Source: Rhodospirillum sp. UBA1311 (GTDB taxonomy: Bacteria > Pseudomonadota > Alphaproteobacteria > Rhodospirillales > Rhodospirillaceae). Taken from it: a stretch of DNA of 7,762 nucleotides. Shown here one piece after another: positions 1 to 6,324 of the stretch (positions within the stretch are counted from its first letter, which is position 1; each line of letters opens with the position of its first letter). The notes under the pieces were generated by a model. It did no database searches. It worked only from the letters and a program-made list of their open reading frames with translations, and was not told the DNA's origin. Both the position numbers and the translations under genes were made by a program. Location of the stretch: assembly GCA_002307145.1 (NCBI GenBank), contig DBTR01000038.1, forward strand, positions 11,789-19,550. The letters are read 5' to 3'.

Positions 1-477
1 GCCGACCAGACCAACCTGCTCGCCTTGAACGCCACGATCGAGGCGGCACGGGCGGGCGACGCGGGCAAGGGCTTCGCGGTGGTCGCGGGCGAAGTGAAGA
101 ACCTCGCCAACCAGACCGCGCGCGCCACCGAGGACATCTCGAAGCAGATCGGCGGCGTCCAGGCCTCGACCGAGGAGGCGGTGCACGCGATCCACGCGAT
201 CTCCGAGACCATCGGCCAGATCAGCGGCATCCAGGCAACGATCGCCTCGGCGGTGGAGGAACAGACCGCCGCCACCAACGAGATCGCCCGCAACGTCGAG
301 CAGGCGGCCTCGGGCACCCGCGAAGTTTCGTCCCACATCGGCCACGTCACCGAGGCGGCGGGGCGCGCTGGGATCGGCGCGGAAGAGCTCCTGGGAGCGG
401 CTGGCGAACTCGCGCAGCAGGCCGAGCGCCTCGACACCGAGGTCGAGGATTTCATCGCCCGGATCCGCGCGGCCTGA
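1..477 (+). CDS. Methyl-accepting chemotaxis protein, C-terminal part (5' end cut by window edge)
   Basis: The reading frame is open from base 1 and ends at TGA 475-477, giving the last 158 residues of a chemoreceptor. It starts in the descending helix of the cytoplasmic hairpin (ADQTNLLALNATIEAARAG); the tip that contacts CheA and CheW is the EAARAG segment at visible residues 14-19, followed by GKGFAVVAGEVKNLA. A methylation-type motif, IASAVEEQTAAT, lies at visible residues 81-92 and fits the [ASTG][ASTG]xx[EQ][EQ]xx[AS][AS] pattern used by CheR and CheB. The protein ends DFIARIRAA, with no NWETF-type tether. The ligand-binding domain, membrane segments and start lie left of the window, so the stimulus cannot be inferred. 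The visible part matches the C-terminus of the next gene codon for codon without gaps (about 81% identical residues), so this is the upstream member of a tandem pair. The TTG at 25 is internal, not a start. Confidence 0.95.
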   Translation, partial: ADQTNLLALNATIEAARAGDAGKGFAVVAGEVKNLANQTARATEDISKQIGGVQASTEEAVHAIHAISETIGQISGIQATIASAVEEQTAATNEIARNVEQAASGTREVSSHIGHVTEAAGRAGIGAEELLGAAGELAQQAERLDTEVEDFIARIRAA

Positions 478-506
478 TCCTCCCCTCCCCGAGTCTCCCG
501 ATCCCA

Positions 507-533
507 CCCCCGCCCGAAACGGCGGGGGTTTTT
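507..533 (+). terminator. Intrinsic terminator after the first MCP gene
   Basis: An 8-bp GC-only stem (CCCCCGCC at 507-514 with GGCGGGGG at 521-528) encloses the 6-nt loop CGAAAC and is followed directly by five T residues (529-533). It starts 29 nt after the stop codon. This is a textbook rho-independent terminator and implies that the next MCP gene has its own promoter. Confidence 0.9.
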
Positions 534-688
534 CGTTCGCCTATTCCGCGCGCGCAGACCGGCGCAAGCCCGAGGGTTGGATGGATGCGCCGTTTGGGCG
601 TTGCGATTTCCGGATTTGTGGCGGAAAGTTGATTTCCCGCCGACGCAATGCGCGCCACGCCCTCGGGCACATACCCATACTTTCGGAT

Positions 689-702
689 AGGTGTTAATCA
701 TG
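689..702 (+). promoter_or_regulatory. Ribosome binding site that decides the second MCP start
   Basis: AGG at 689-691, in the context GGATAGGTG, sits 8 nt before ATG 700. The in-frame GTG at 691 overlaps this site and so is an unlikely start. The in-frame ATG at 709 would be 17 nt away. The preferred start is therefore ATG 700, giving MRYMRNLRMPVKLYG. Confidence 0.6.
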
Positions 703-2727
703 CGGTATATGAGAAATCTGCGGATGCCGGTCAAACTCTACGGCAGTGCGATCCTGATCATCGCATTGATCGCGGTGATGACGGCCGTCTCCTGGTCCGC
801 CTTCCACAAGGTCGAGAACGCATTCCGCGCGGTGCGCCAGGCCACCCAGATTTCCGATATCGCCCAGACCGCCCAATCCCACATCGCCGACGCGGCGTTC
901 GCCAACCTCGGCATCGCCAACGCCGAAACCGAAACCGAACTCGCGACCTACGAGCGCACCAGCGTGGCCAAGCGCACCCAGGCGGTCGGCGCGCTGCGGA
1001 AGGCGCTGGCGGTGGTCGCCGACGGCCCCGAGACGGAGAAGAAGCTGCTCAACACCGTCCTCGAAAAGGTCACCGCCTACGGCGACCTCACCAAGGACGG
1101 CATCGAGATGCGCCATGCCTACGTGGAACAGAAGAAGGAGCTCTTCGAAATCGCGCCGAAGCTCGCCTCTTCGATGCAATACGCGGTGCGCCAGGCGGTC
1201 GAGAGCAACCCCGACCTGGTGCAGGCGCTGCTCACCGCCAGCGACAACCTCGTCGCCGCGCGGGTCTACATGATGCGCTTCCTCCTCGACAACGACCCGA
1301 AGGACGCCGACCGCCACACCACCGCGTTGCGCGTCACCCGCGCGGCGGTCACCGGGGCCACCGGCCTCGCCATGAACACCGCGATCGCCCCGGTCCTCGA
1401 AACCCTCGCCAACACCGCCGACACCTACGACGTTTCGGCGCAATTGCTGATGGGATTGGCGAAAAGCAGCAACGATCTCTGGCTGACCCGCGCGCCCGCG
1501 ATGCGCGTCGAACTCGAACGCGCGACCTCGGCGACCGTCGGCCACCTCGTCCGCGAATCCGATGCCGCGATCGCCGACGCCACCCAGAGCCTCAGCGAAG
1601 CGTCTTCCGTTCTGGCCGGCGTGGCGATGCTGGTGTTCGCGGTGGTGATTTCGCTGAACGTGATGACCGTGCGCCTCGTCGCCAAGCCGATCGTCGCCGT
1701 CACCGGGATGATGGAACGCCTCGCGAGCGGCGACACCGCGATCGAAGTGCCCTACCGCGACCAGACCGACGAAGTCGGCGGCATCGCGCGCGCGGTGCAG
1801 GTGTTCAAGGACAACGCGCTCAGGCTCGACGCAATGCACCACGAACAGGAGGCCCTGACCCGGGCCGCCGCCGAGGAAAAGCAGGCGGCGATGCACGAAC
1901 TCGCGGACTCCCTCGAAACCAGCATCAAGGGCATCGCCCGCTCGGTGGCCACCGCCGCCACGCAGATGCGCGAGACCGCCTCGTCGCTCACCGCGATTTC
2001 CGAGGAAACCGCGCTCCAGGCGACCTCGGTCGCCGCCGCCACCGAACAGGCCACCAACAACGTCGAAACCGTCGCGAGTGCGGCGGAGGAGCTGTCGGCG
2101 TCGATCGGCGAGATCGGACGGCAGGTCTCCGCCGCCGCCAACGTCGCCGCCGAGGCGGTCGATCGCACCGAACGCACCAACGGCCTGGTCACCGCGCTCG
2201 CGGGCGCGGCGCAGCGGATCGGCGAGGTGATCGGCCTGATCACCGACATCGCCAACCAGACCAACCTTCTCGCGCTCAACGCCACGATCGAGGCGGCGCG
2301 CGCGGGCGACGCGGGCAAGGGCTTCGCCGTGGTCGCGGGCGAGGTCAAGAACCTCGCCACCCAGACCGCCCGTGCGACCGAGGACATCAGCACCCAGATC
2401 GGCGAGGTGCAACGCTCCACCGGCGAGGCGGTCGCGGCGATCTCGGATATTTCCACGATCATCGAAAAGATCAGCGGCATCCAGGCGACGATCGCCTCGG
2501 CGGTCGAAGAACAGTCCGCCGCGACGGCGGAAATCGCCCGCAACGTCGAGCAGGCGGCCGCCGGCACCCGTGACGTCGCCACCCACATCACCCACGTGAC
2601 CGACGCCGCCGGGCGCGCCGGCCACGGCGCCGCCGACCTGCTCGACGCGGTCGGCGTGCTGGCGCAGCAGGCCGAGCATCTCGACAGCGAGGTCGACGAC
2701 TTCATCGCGCGCATCCGCGCCGCCTGA
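700..2727 (+). CDS. Methyl-accepting chemotaxis protein, complete, with large helical sensor domain
   Basis: A 675-residue inner-membrane chemoreceptor that relays ligand binding to CheA/CheW. Order of parts: short basic N-terminus; transmembrane helix about 14-33 (YGSAILIIALIAVMTAVSW); periplasmic domain about 34-300, predicted all-helical; second transmembrane helix about 302-324 (LAGVAMLVFAVVISLNVMTV); HAMP domain about 325-377 (AKPIVAVTGMMERLASGD...DEVGGIARAVQVFKDN); then the methyl-accepting signalling hairpin. Methylation-type motifs are VASAAEELSAS (about 458-468) and IASAVEEQSAA (about 598-608), one on each hairpin arm. The hairpin tip is EAARAG (about 531-536). The protein ends DFIARIRAA, with no CheR/CheB tether. 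The sensor domain of about 265 residues is near the size of the helical bimodular class and larger than a single four-helix bundle. I recognise no Cache or PAS motif, so the ligand is unknown. GTG 691 is an alternative start. The gene is a tandem paralogue of the gene ending at 477 but is separated from it by a terminator. Confidence 0.95.
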   Translation: MRYMRNLRMPVKLYGSAILIIALIAVMTAVSWSAFHKVENAFRAVRQATQISDIAQTAQSHIADAAFANLGIANAETETELATYERTSVAKRTQAVGALRKALAVVADGPETEKKLLNTVLEKVTAYGDLTKDGIEMRHAYVEQKKELFEIAPKLASSMQYAVRQAVESNPDLVQALLTASDNLVAARVYMMRFLLDNDPKDADRHTTALRVTRAAVTGATGLAMNTAIAPVLETLANTADTYDVSAQLLMGLAKSSNDLWLTRAPAMRVELERATSATVGHLVRESDAAIADATQSLSEASSVLAGVAMLVFAVVISLNVMTVRLVAKPIVAVTGMMERLASGDTAIEVPYRDQTDEVGGIARAVQVFKDNALRLDAMHHEQEALTRAAAEEKQAAMHELADSLETSIKGIARSVATAATQMRETASSLTAISEETALQATSVAAATEQATNNVETVASAAEELSASIGEIGRQVSAAANVAAEAVDRTERTNGLVTALAGAAQRIGEVIGLITDIANQTNLLALNATIEAARAGDAGKGFAVVAGEVKNLATQTARATEDISTQIGEVQRSTGEAVAAISDISTIIEKISGIQATIASAVEEQSAATAEIARNVEQAAAGTRDVATHITHVTDAAGRAGHGAADLLDAVGVLAQQAEHLDSEVDDFIARIRAA

Positions 2728-2750
2728 TCGCGGCACCGGCTCCCGACCCG

Positions 2751-2778
2751 CCCCCGGCGCCCGCGCCGGGGGTTTTTT
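2751..2778 (+). terminator. Intrinsic terminator after the second MCP gene
   Basis: A 9-bp stem (CCCCCGGCG at 2751-2759 with CGCCGGGGG at 2764-2772) has a 4-nt loop and is followed by six T residues (2773-2778). It begins 23 nt after the MCP stop codon. It ends in the same GGGGG-T-run-CG pattern as the terminator after the first MCP gene. Confidence 0.9.
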
Positions 2779-2812
2779 CGTCACTTGTCGGGGCGGAGAC
2801 GCGGCCGTAGTC

Positions 2813-2832
2813 TTGACGGGTCAACGCGTTGA
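2813..2832. promoter_or_regulatory. Overlapping inverted repeats, candidate operator for the glycerate kinase gene
   Basis: The 20 bases TTGACGGGTCAACGCGTTGA hold two overlapping perfect inverted repeats: TTGAC-GG-GTCAA (2813-2824) and TCAACG/CGTTGA (2821-2832). The shared half-site TCAA can pair with either neighbour. The element sits 44 nt before the kinase start, downstream of the MCP terminator. Its first six bases (TTGACG) also match a sigma70 -35 hexamer, but no good -10 box follows at 16-18 nt. The central-CG palindrome is the kind of site bound by LacI-family and some other dimeric repressors. That this is an operator is inference; the symmetry itself is plain. Confidence 0.45.
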
Positions 2833-2876
2833 GCGGCCCGCGAACGACCGCGCCAGCCAGGAAAGGCCGCCCGCCG

Positions 2877-4148
2877 ATGATCCCCTCCGACACCCCCCAT
2901 CCACGCCTGCTGCGCCACATGATGGACGCCGGGCTGGCAGCCGCCGCGCCCGAGATCTGCCTCGCGGGAAACATTCCGCCGCCGCCCCCGGGCCGTACCG
3001 TCGTCGTCGGCGCGGGCAAGGCGGCGGGGTCGATGGCGCGGGCCTTCGAAACCCATTGGCGCGGCGACAAGCTCGACGGGCTGGTGGTGACGCGCTACGG
3101 CCACGCCTGCCCGACCCGCGACATCGAGGTGGTCGAGGCCGCCCACCCGATTCCGGACGCCGCCGGGCAGCGCGCGGCGGCACGGATGCTTCGCACCGTC
3201 CAGGGGCTTTCCGCCGACGATCTCGTCGTCTGCCTGATCTCGGGCGGCGGCTCAGCGCTGCTTTCGCTCCCCTGCCCCGGCATCGGCTTCGAGGACAAGC
3301 GCGAGATCAACCGGCAACTCCTGCGCTCGGGCGCGGACATTTCCGAGATCAACTGCGTGCGCAAGCACCTCTCGGCGATCAAGGGCGGCCGGCTTGCCGC
3401 CGCCGCATGGCCCGCGCCGGTGGTGACCCTCGCGATCTCCGACGTGGTCGGCAACAGCCCGGCGACGATCGCCTCCGGTCCCACCGTCGGCGACCCCACC
3501 ACCCGCGCCGAGGCCAAGGCGATCCTGACGAAATACGACATCGCCTGCCCCGAGGGCGTCGCCGCCCGGCTCGACGCGCCGGAGGGCGAAACCCCGAAGC
3601 CGGGCGACCCGCGCCTCGCGAAATCCGACTACCGCCTCGTCGGCAGCCCGGTGGCGACCCTCGCCGCCGCCGCCGACACCGGCGCCTCGGCGGGCTACGC
3701 GGTGATTAACCTCGGCGACGGCGTCGAGGGATTCGCCCACGACGTCGGCCGGGCGCACGGCGAAATCGCGCTTGAGGCGAAGCGGCGCGGCGAGAAGGTC
3801 TGCATCGTCTCGGGCGGCGAAACCACGGTGCAGGTCAAGGGCGGCGGGCGCGGCGGGCGCAACACCGAATATCTCCTCGCCTTCGCCATCGCCACGGCGG
3901 GCGAACCCGGCATCTTCGCCCTCGCCTGCGATACCGACGGCATCGACGGCTCGGAGGACAACGCCGGAGCCTGGCTCGCCCCCGAGCACTGGCGTCGCGC
4001 CCGGGAGCTCGGCCTCGATCCCCTCGCCCTCCAGGCCGACAACGACGCCTACAGCTACTTCGCGGCGCTCGATGCGCTCGTCGTCACCGGGCCGACGCTC
4101 ACCAACGTCAACGATCTCCGCCTGATCCTCGTCGATCCCGCCGCCTGA
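2877..4148 (+). CDS. gckA: Glycerate 2-kinase, MOFRL/DUF4147 family (TtuD/GckA-like)
   Basis: A 423-residue cytosolic enzyme expected to phosphorylate D-glycerate with ATP to 2-phosphoglycerate, feeding lower glycolysis from the glyoxylate, tartrate or serine routes. The N-terminal DUF4147 domain shows VVVGAGKAAGSMA (Lys48 in the conserved GAGK), ISGGGSALLSLP (about 121-132) and SDVVGNSPATIASGPTVGDP (188-207). The C-terminal MOFRL domain shows GGGRGGRNTEYLLAFA (322-337), CDTDGIDGSEDNAGAW (351-366) and TGPTLTNVNDLRLILV (404-419). Length is normal for the family. ATG 2877 was chosen because AGGAAAGG (2859-2866) lies 10 nt upstream and the family N-terminus begins about there; an in-frame TTG at 2829 overlaps the palindrome and is unlikely. 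Relatives are often labelled hydroxypyruvate reductase (TtuD), but there is no NAD-binding dehydrogenase fold motif here. The gene converges on a GntP-family permease, which may import its substrate. The usual TGPTGTNVND motif has Leu in place of the second Gly. Confidence 0.92.
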   Translation: MIPSDTPHPRLLRHMMDAGLAAAAPEICLAGNIPPPPPGRTVVVGAGKAAGSMARAFETHWRGDKLDGLVVTRYGHACPTRDIEVVEAAHPIPDAAGQRAAARMLRTVQGLSADDLVVCLISGGGSALLSLPCPGIGFEDKREINRQLLRSGADISEINCVRKHLSAIKGGRLAAAAWPAPVVTLAISDVVGNSPATIASGPTVGDPTTRAEAKAILTKYDIACPEGVAARLDAPEGETPKPGDPRLAKSDYRLVGSPVATLAAAADTGASAGYAVINLGDGVEGFAHDVGRAHGEIALEAKRRGEKVCIVSGGETTVQVKGGGRGGRNTEYLLAFAIATAGEPGIFALACDTDGIDGSEDNAGAWLAPEHWRRARELGLDPLALQADNDAYSYFAALDALVVTGPTLTNVNDLRLILVDPAA

Positions 4149-4153
4149 GCCAC

Positions 4154-4184
4154 AAAAAAACGCCGCCCGGACGGGCGGCGTTTT
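4154..4184. terminator. Bidirectional intrinsic terminator between glycerate kinase and GntP permease
   Basis: An 8-bp stem (CGCCGCCC at 4161-4168 with GGGCGGCG at 4173-4180) encloses GGAC. It has seven A residues on the left (4154-4160) and four T residues on the right (4181-4184). Read on the minus strand the A tract becomes seven U residues, so it is stronger for the permease gene, whose stop codon is 23 nt away. On the plus strand it lies 12 nt after the kinase stop codon. Confidence 0.9.
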
Positions 4185-4203
4185 CCGTTGGCGTCGAAAA
4201 GGC

Positions 4204-5541
4204 TCAGATCGCAATCGCCGCAGCGATCCAAACCGCGATCGCGCCGACCAAACCCTGGACGAGCGTGCCGCCGGTCTGGAGGCGGTAGCCGGTCTTCGGG
4301 TCCATGTTGGAGAACTGCGTCACCACCCAGAAGAAGCTGTCGTTGGCGTGGCTAACCACCATCGAGCCCGCGCCGATCGCGATCACCACCAGCGCGCGGG
4401 CGGTGTCGGAATCGAGGCCGAGAACGCCGAGCAGCGGCGCCATGATCCCGGCGGTGGTGATGATCGCCACCGTCGAGGAGCCTTGCGCGGTCTTGATCCC
4501 CGCCGCGATCACGAACGGCAGGAAGATACCCATGTGATAGGTCGAGAGCCCTTCGCCGACCATCTTGGCGATGCCCGAAACCTGCAACACCTTGCCGAAC
4601 GAGCCGCCCGCGCCGGTGATGATGATGATCGTCGCCGCCGAGATCAGCGCCTCGCCGAACCAGCCCGAACCCGCGAGCATGGTTTTGTCGAGCTTCTTCG
4701 GCAGCAACAGCGCGAAGAAGAAGCCGAGCAGCAGCGCCACCACCGGCTGGCCGAGGAAGTCGATGACCTTGAACGCGAGATCGGAGCCGAGCGGCTTGGT
4801 CGGGAACAGCGCGATCGAGCGCACCACGATCAGCACGATCGGCAGGACGATCGGCGTCAGGCTCTTGAGCGGGCCGGGTGCGTCGGCGAGCGACGGCATG
4901 TTGGTCGGCTCCTCGCCTTCCTTGTAGGGCGGTACGTAGATTTTCGCGGCCACGGTGACCGCGAACACCCACCCGGCGAAGGCGGCGACCGCCGCGATCA
5001 ACAGGCCCCACATGATCACCAGCCCGAGGTCGGCGCCGAGAATGCCGGCGGCGGCGATCGGCCCGGGAGTCGGCGGCACCATGGTGTGGGTGGCGTAAAG
5101 CCCGAGCGAGAGCGCGATCGCCGAAGACGCGAGGGTGATCCCGGCGCGCTTCGCCAGCGCCTTGTTGAGCGACGACAGGATGACGAAGCCGGAATCGCAG
5201 AACACCGGGATCGAAACCACGTAGCCCATGATCGACATCGTCATCGGCACGTTCTTCTTGCCGGTGATGTCGAGGATGCTCTCGGCCAGGCGCCACGCAC
5301 CTCCGGATTTTTCGAGGAAGGTACCGATCACCGTGCCGAGCAGGATGACGATGCCGATCGAACCGATGGTGCCGCCGAAGCCGTCGTTGACCGACTTCAC
5401 CACGTCGTTGAGCGGCAGCCCGGCGAGGATGCCGAAGCCGAACGCGGTCAGCAGCAAGGCGAGAAACGCGTGCATGTTCAACTTGGCGGTCGCGAAGATG
5501 ATGAACGCGATCGCCAGTACCAGGAGCGCAATGAGCCACAT
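4204..5541 (-). CDS. GntP-family sugar-acid:H+ symporter (gluconate/glycerate-type permease)
   Basis: A 445-residue, very hydrophobic inner-membrane protein with a dozen or more predicted membrane helices, the normal length for the GntP family (GntT, GntP, IdnT, DsdX). Family hallmarks visible are FGFGILAGLPLNDVVKSVNDGFG (about 34-56), GTVIGTFLEKSGGAWRLA near 69-86, IPVFCDSGFVILSSLNKALAKR (about 111-132) and THTMVPPTPGPIAAAGILGADLG (about 151-173). The later AAGIKTAQGSSTVAIITTAGIMAPLL and SHANDSFFWVVTQF segments are also typical. ATG 5541 is preferred because GGGGGA lies 8 nt upstream and MWLIALLVLAI is a typical family N-terminus; an in-frame start at 5598 would add an atypical hydrophilic leader of 19 residues. 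Known substrates of the family are gluconate, idonate and D-serine. No gluconate kinase or Entner-Doudoroff gene is in view, whereas the convergent neighbour is glycerate 2-kinase, so glycerate is a reasonable guess. The substrate cannot be read from sequence. Confidence 0.93.
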   Translation of the reverse strand: MWLIALLVLAIAFIIFATAKLNMHAFLALLLTAFGFGILAGLPLNDVVKSVNDGFGGTIGSIGIVILLGTVIGTFLEKSGGAWRLAESILDITGKKNVPMTMSIMGYVVSIPVFCDSGFVILSSLNKALAKRAGITLASSAIALSLGLYATHTMVPPTPGPIAAAGILGADLGLVIMWGLLIAAVAAFAGWVFAVTVAAKIYVPPYKEGEEPTNMPSLADAPGPLKSLTPIVLPIVLIVVRSIALFPTKPLGSDLAFKVIDFLGQPVVALLLGFFFALLLPKKLDKTMLAGSGWFGEALISAATIIIITGAGGSFGKVLQVSGIAKMVGEGLSTYHMGIFLPFVIAAGIKTAQGSSTVAIITTAGIMAPLLGVLGLDSDTARALVVIAIGAGSMVVSHANDSFFWVVTQFSNMDPKTGYRLQTGGTLVQGLVGAIAVWIAAAIAI

Positions 5542-5587
5542 GATGCAAGTCCCCCGTTGAGTGGTCTTTGGGCATGCCACCTGCCTT

Positions 5588-5617
5588 ACTTTACGCATGA
5601 GGCGAAAAGGGAATCAA
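5588..5617 (-). promoter_or_regulatory. Candidate sigma70-type promoter of the GntP permease gene
   Basis: Read on the minus strand, TTGATT (5617-5612) and TAAAGT (5593-5588) are separated by 18 nt, giving an untranslated leader of roughly 40 nt before ATG 5541. The stretch is noticeably AT-richer than its surroundings. The predicted start of transcription falls close to the perfect palindrome GGCATGCC (5571-5578). Found by eye only; moderate-to-low confidence. Confidence 0.4.
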
Positions 5618-5670
5618 GACGTTAGCCATATACGCGCATGGCGATTCATTCCGAACGGCGGAATCCGGCC

Positions 5671-5698
5671 TTGCCCGCGGCGGCGACGGCGGTAGTAT
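5671..5698 (+). promoter_or_regulatory. Candidate promoter of the LOG-family gene
   Basis: TTGCCC (5671-5676) and TAGTAT (5693-5698) are separated by 16 nt and would start transcription about 28 nt before ATG 5733. TAGTAT is a fair -10 element in an otherwise GC-rich stretch; the -35 match is weaker. It is divergent from the GntP permease promoter. Confidence 0.3.
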
Positions 5699-5732
5699 CC
5701 CCGCGTCGATCCAAAACGAACTGGGAGTTGAG

Positions 5733-6317
5733 ATGTCGGAACTGGTGTCGGTGTGTGTGTTTTGCGGTTCGAGTCCGGGCGCGCGCCCGATTTACGGCGA
5801 TGCGGCGGAACGCTTCGGCGTGCTTCTGGCGGAGGCCGGAATCCGCCTGGTCTACGGCGGCGGCAACGTCGGGCTGATGGGCCGGGTCGCCGATGCGGTG
5901 ATGACGGCGGGCGGCGAGGCGGTCGGGGTGATCCCGCGCTTCCTGATGGACCGGGAGGTCGGCCACACCGCCCTGACCGAAATCCATGTCGTCGAATCGA
6001 TGCACGAGCGCAAGGCGATGATGGCGAAGCTCTCCGACGGCTTCGCGATCCTGCCGGGCGGCATCGGCACGCTTGAGGAAATGTTCGAGGTCTGGACCTG
6101 GCGGCAGCTCGGCCTGCACCCCAAGCCCTGCGCGGTGCTGAACGTCGGCGGCTATTACGACCGGATGGCCGGGTTCCTCGACGACATGGTGACCGAAGGC
6201 TTTCTCCAGCCCGGCCACCGCGCGGCGCTCGCGATCGCCGACACGCCGGAAGACCTGCTTGCGGCGATGCGCCTCGGCCCCGTGCCGGTACGGCCGAACG
6301 GCCTCGCCAAGACCTGA
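5733..6317 (+). CDS. LOG-family (TIGR00730) nucleoside 5'-monophosphate phosphoribohydrolase
   Basis: A 194-residue cytosolic Rossmann-fold protein of the LOG ('lonely guy') family. Characterised members release the base from cytokinin riboside 5'-monophosphates, or more generally cleave nucleoside monophosphates to base plus ribose 5-phosphate. The diagnostic motifs are present in order: VCVFCGSSPGARPIY (7-21), LVYGGGNVGLMGRVADA (39-55), SMHERKAMM (89-97) and PGGIGTLEEMFEVWTWRQLG (108-127), whose PGGxGTxxE core forms the substrate-binding and catalytic site with the Arg and Lys of MHERK. Length is typical. ATG 5733 has GGGAG (5723-5727) 5 nt upstream. These proteins were long mislabelled lysine decarboxylases; nothing here supports that. 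Whether a bacterial member makes cytokinin or simply salvages or cleans up nucleotides cannot be told from sequence. The gene is transcribed alone and converges on the Sel1-repeat gene, 7 bp between stop codons. Confidence 0.93.
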   Translation: MSELVSVCVFCGSSPGARPIYGDAAERFGVLLAEAGIRLVYGGGNVGLMGRVADAVMTAGGEAVGVIPRFLMDREVGHTALTEIHVVESMHERKAMMAKLSDGFAILPGGIGTLEEMFEVWTWRQLGLHPKPCAVLNVGGYYDRMAGFLDDMVTEGFLQPGHRAALAIADTPEDLLAAMRLGPVPVRPNGLAKT

Positions 6318-6324
6318 GTCCGGC

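Noticed and set aside
1..2727. Direct repeat of about 477 bp as a mobile-element signature
   Set aside because: The repeated stretches are homologous coding sequence of two chemoreceptor genes; there are no terminal inverted repeats, transposase or target-site duplications.
694..2784. A 696-codon open frame antisense to the complete MCP gene, and a 641-codon frame (648-2573) in another plus-strand frame
   Set aside because: Both translate into Arg/Gly/Asp/His-rich low-complexity protein typical of GC3-rich shadow frames. The MCP frame has full domain structure and explains the region.
2813..2824. FNR-type anaerobic box
   Set aside because: FNR/Anr sites are TTGAT-4 nt-ATCAA; here the arms are TTGAC/GTCAA with a 2-nt spacer, so the geometry does not fit.
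2829..2876. N-terminal extension of the glycerate kinase from TTG 2829
   Set aside because: The start would sit inside the palindrome, has no ribosome binding site, and adds a Pro/Arg/Thr-rich leader not typical of the family.
5542..5598. Longer GntP permease form starting at 5598
   Set aside because: It would begin upstream of the candidate -10 box and add a hydrophilic leader before the first membrane helix; ATG 5541 has a good ribosome binding site.
4348..5625. A 425-codon plus-strand frame over the GntP permease gene
   Set aside because: The product is Arg/Asp/Glu/His-rich with no family features. The minus-strand permease carries clear GntP motifs.
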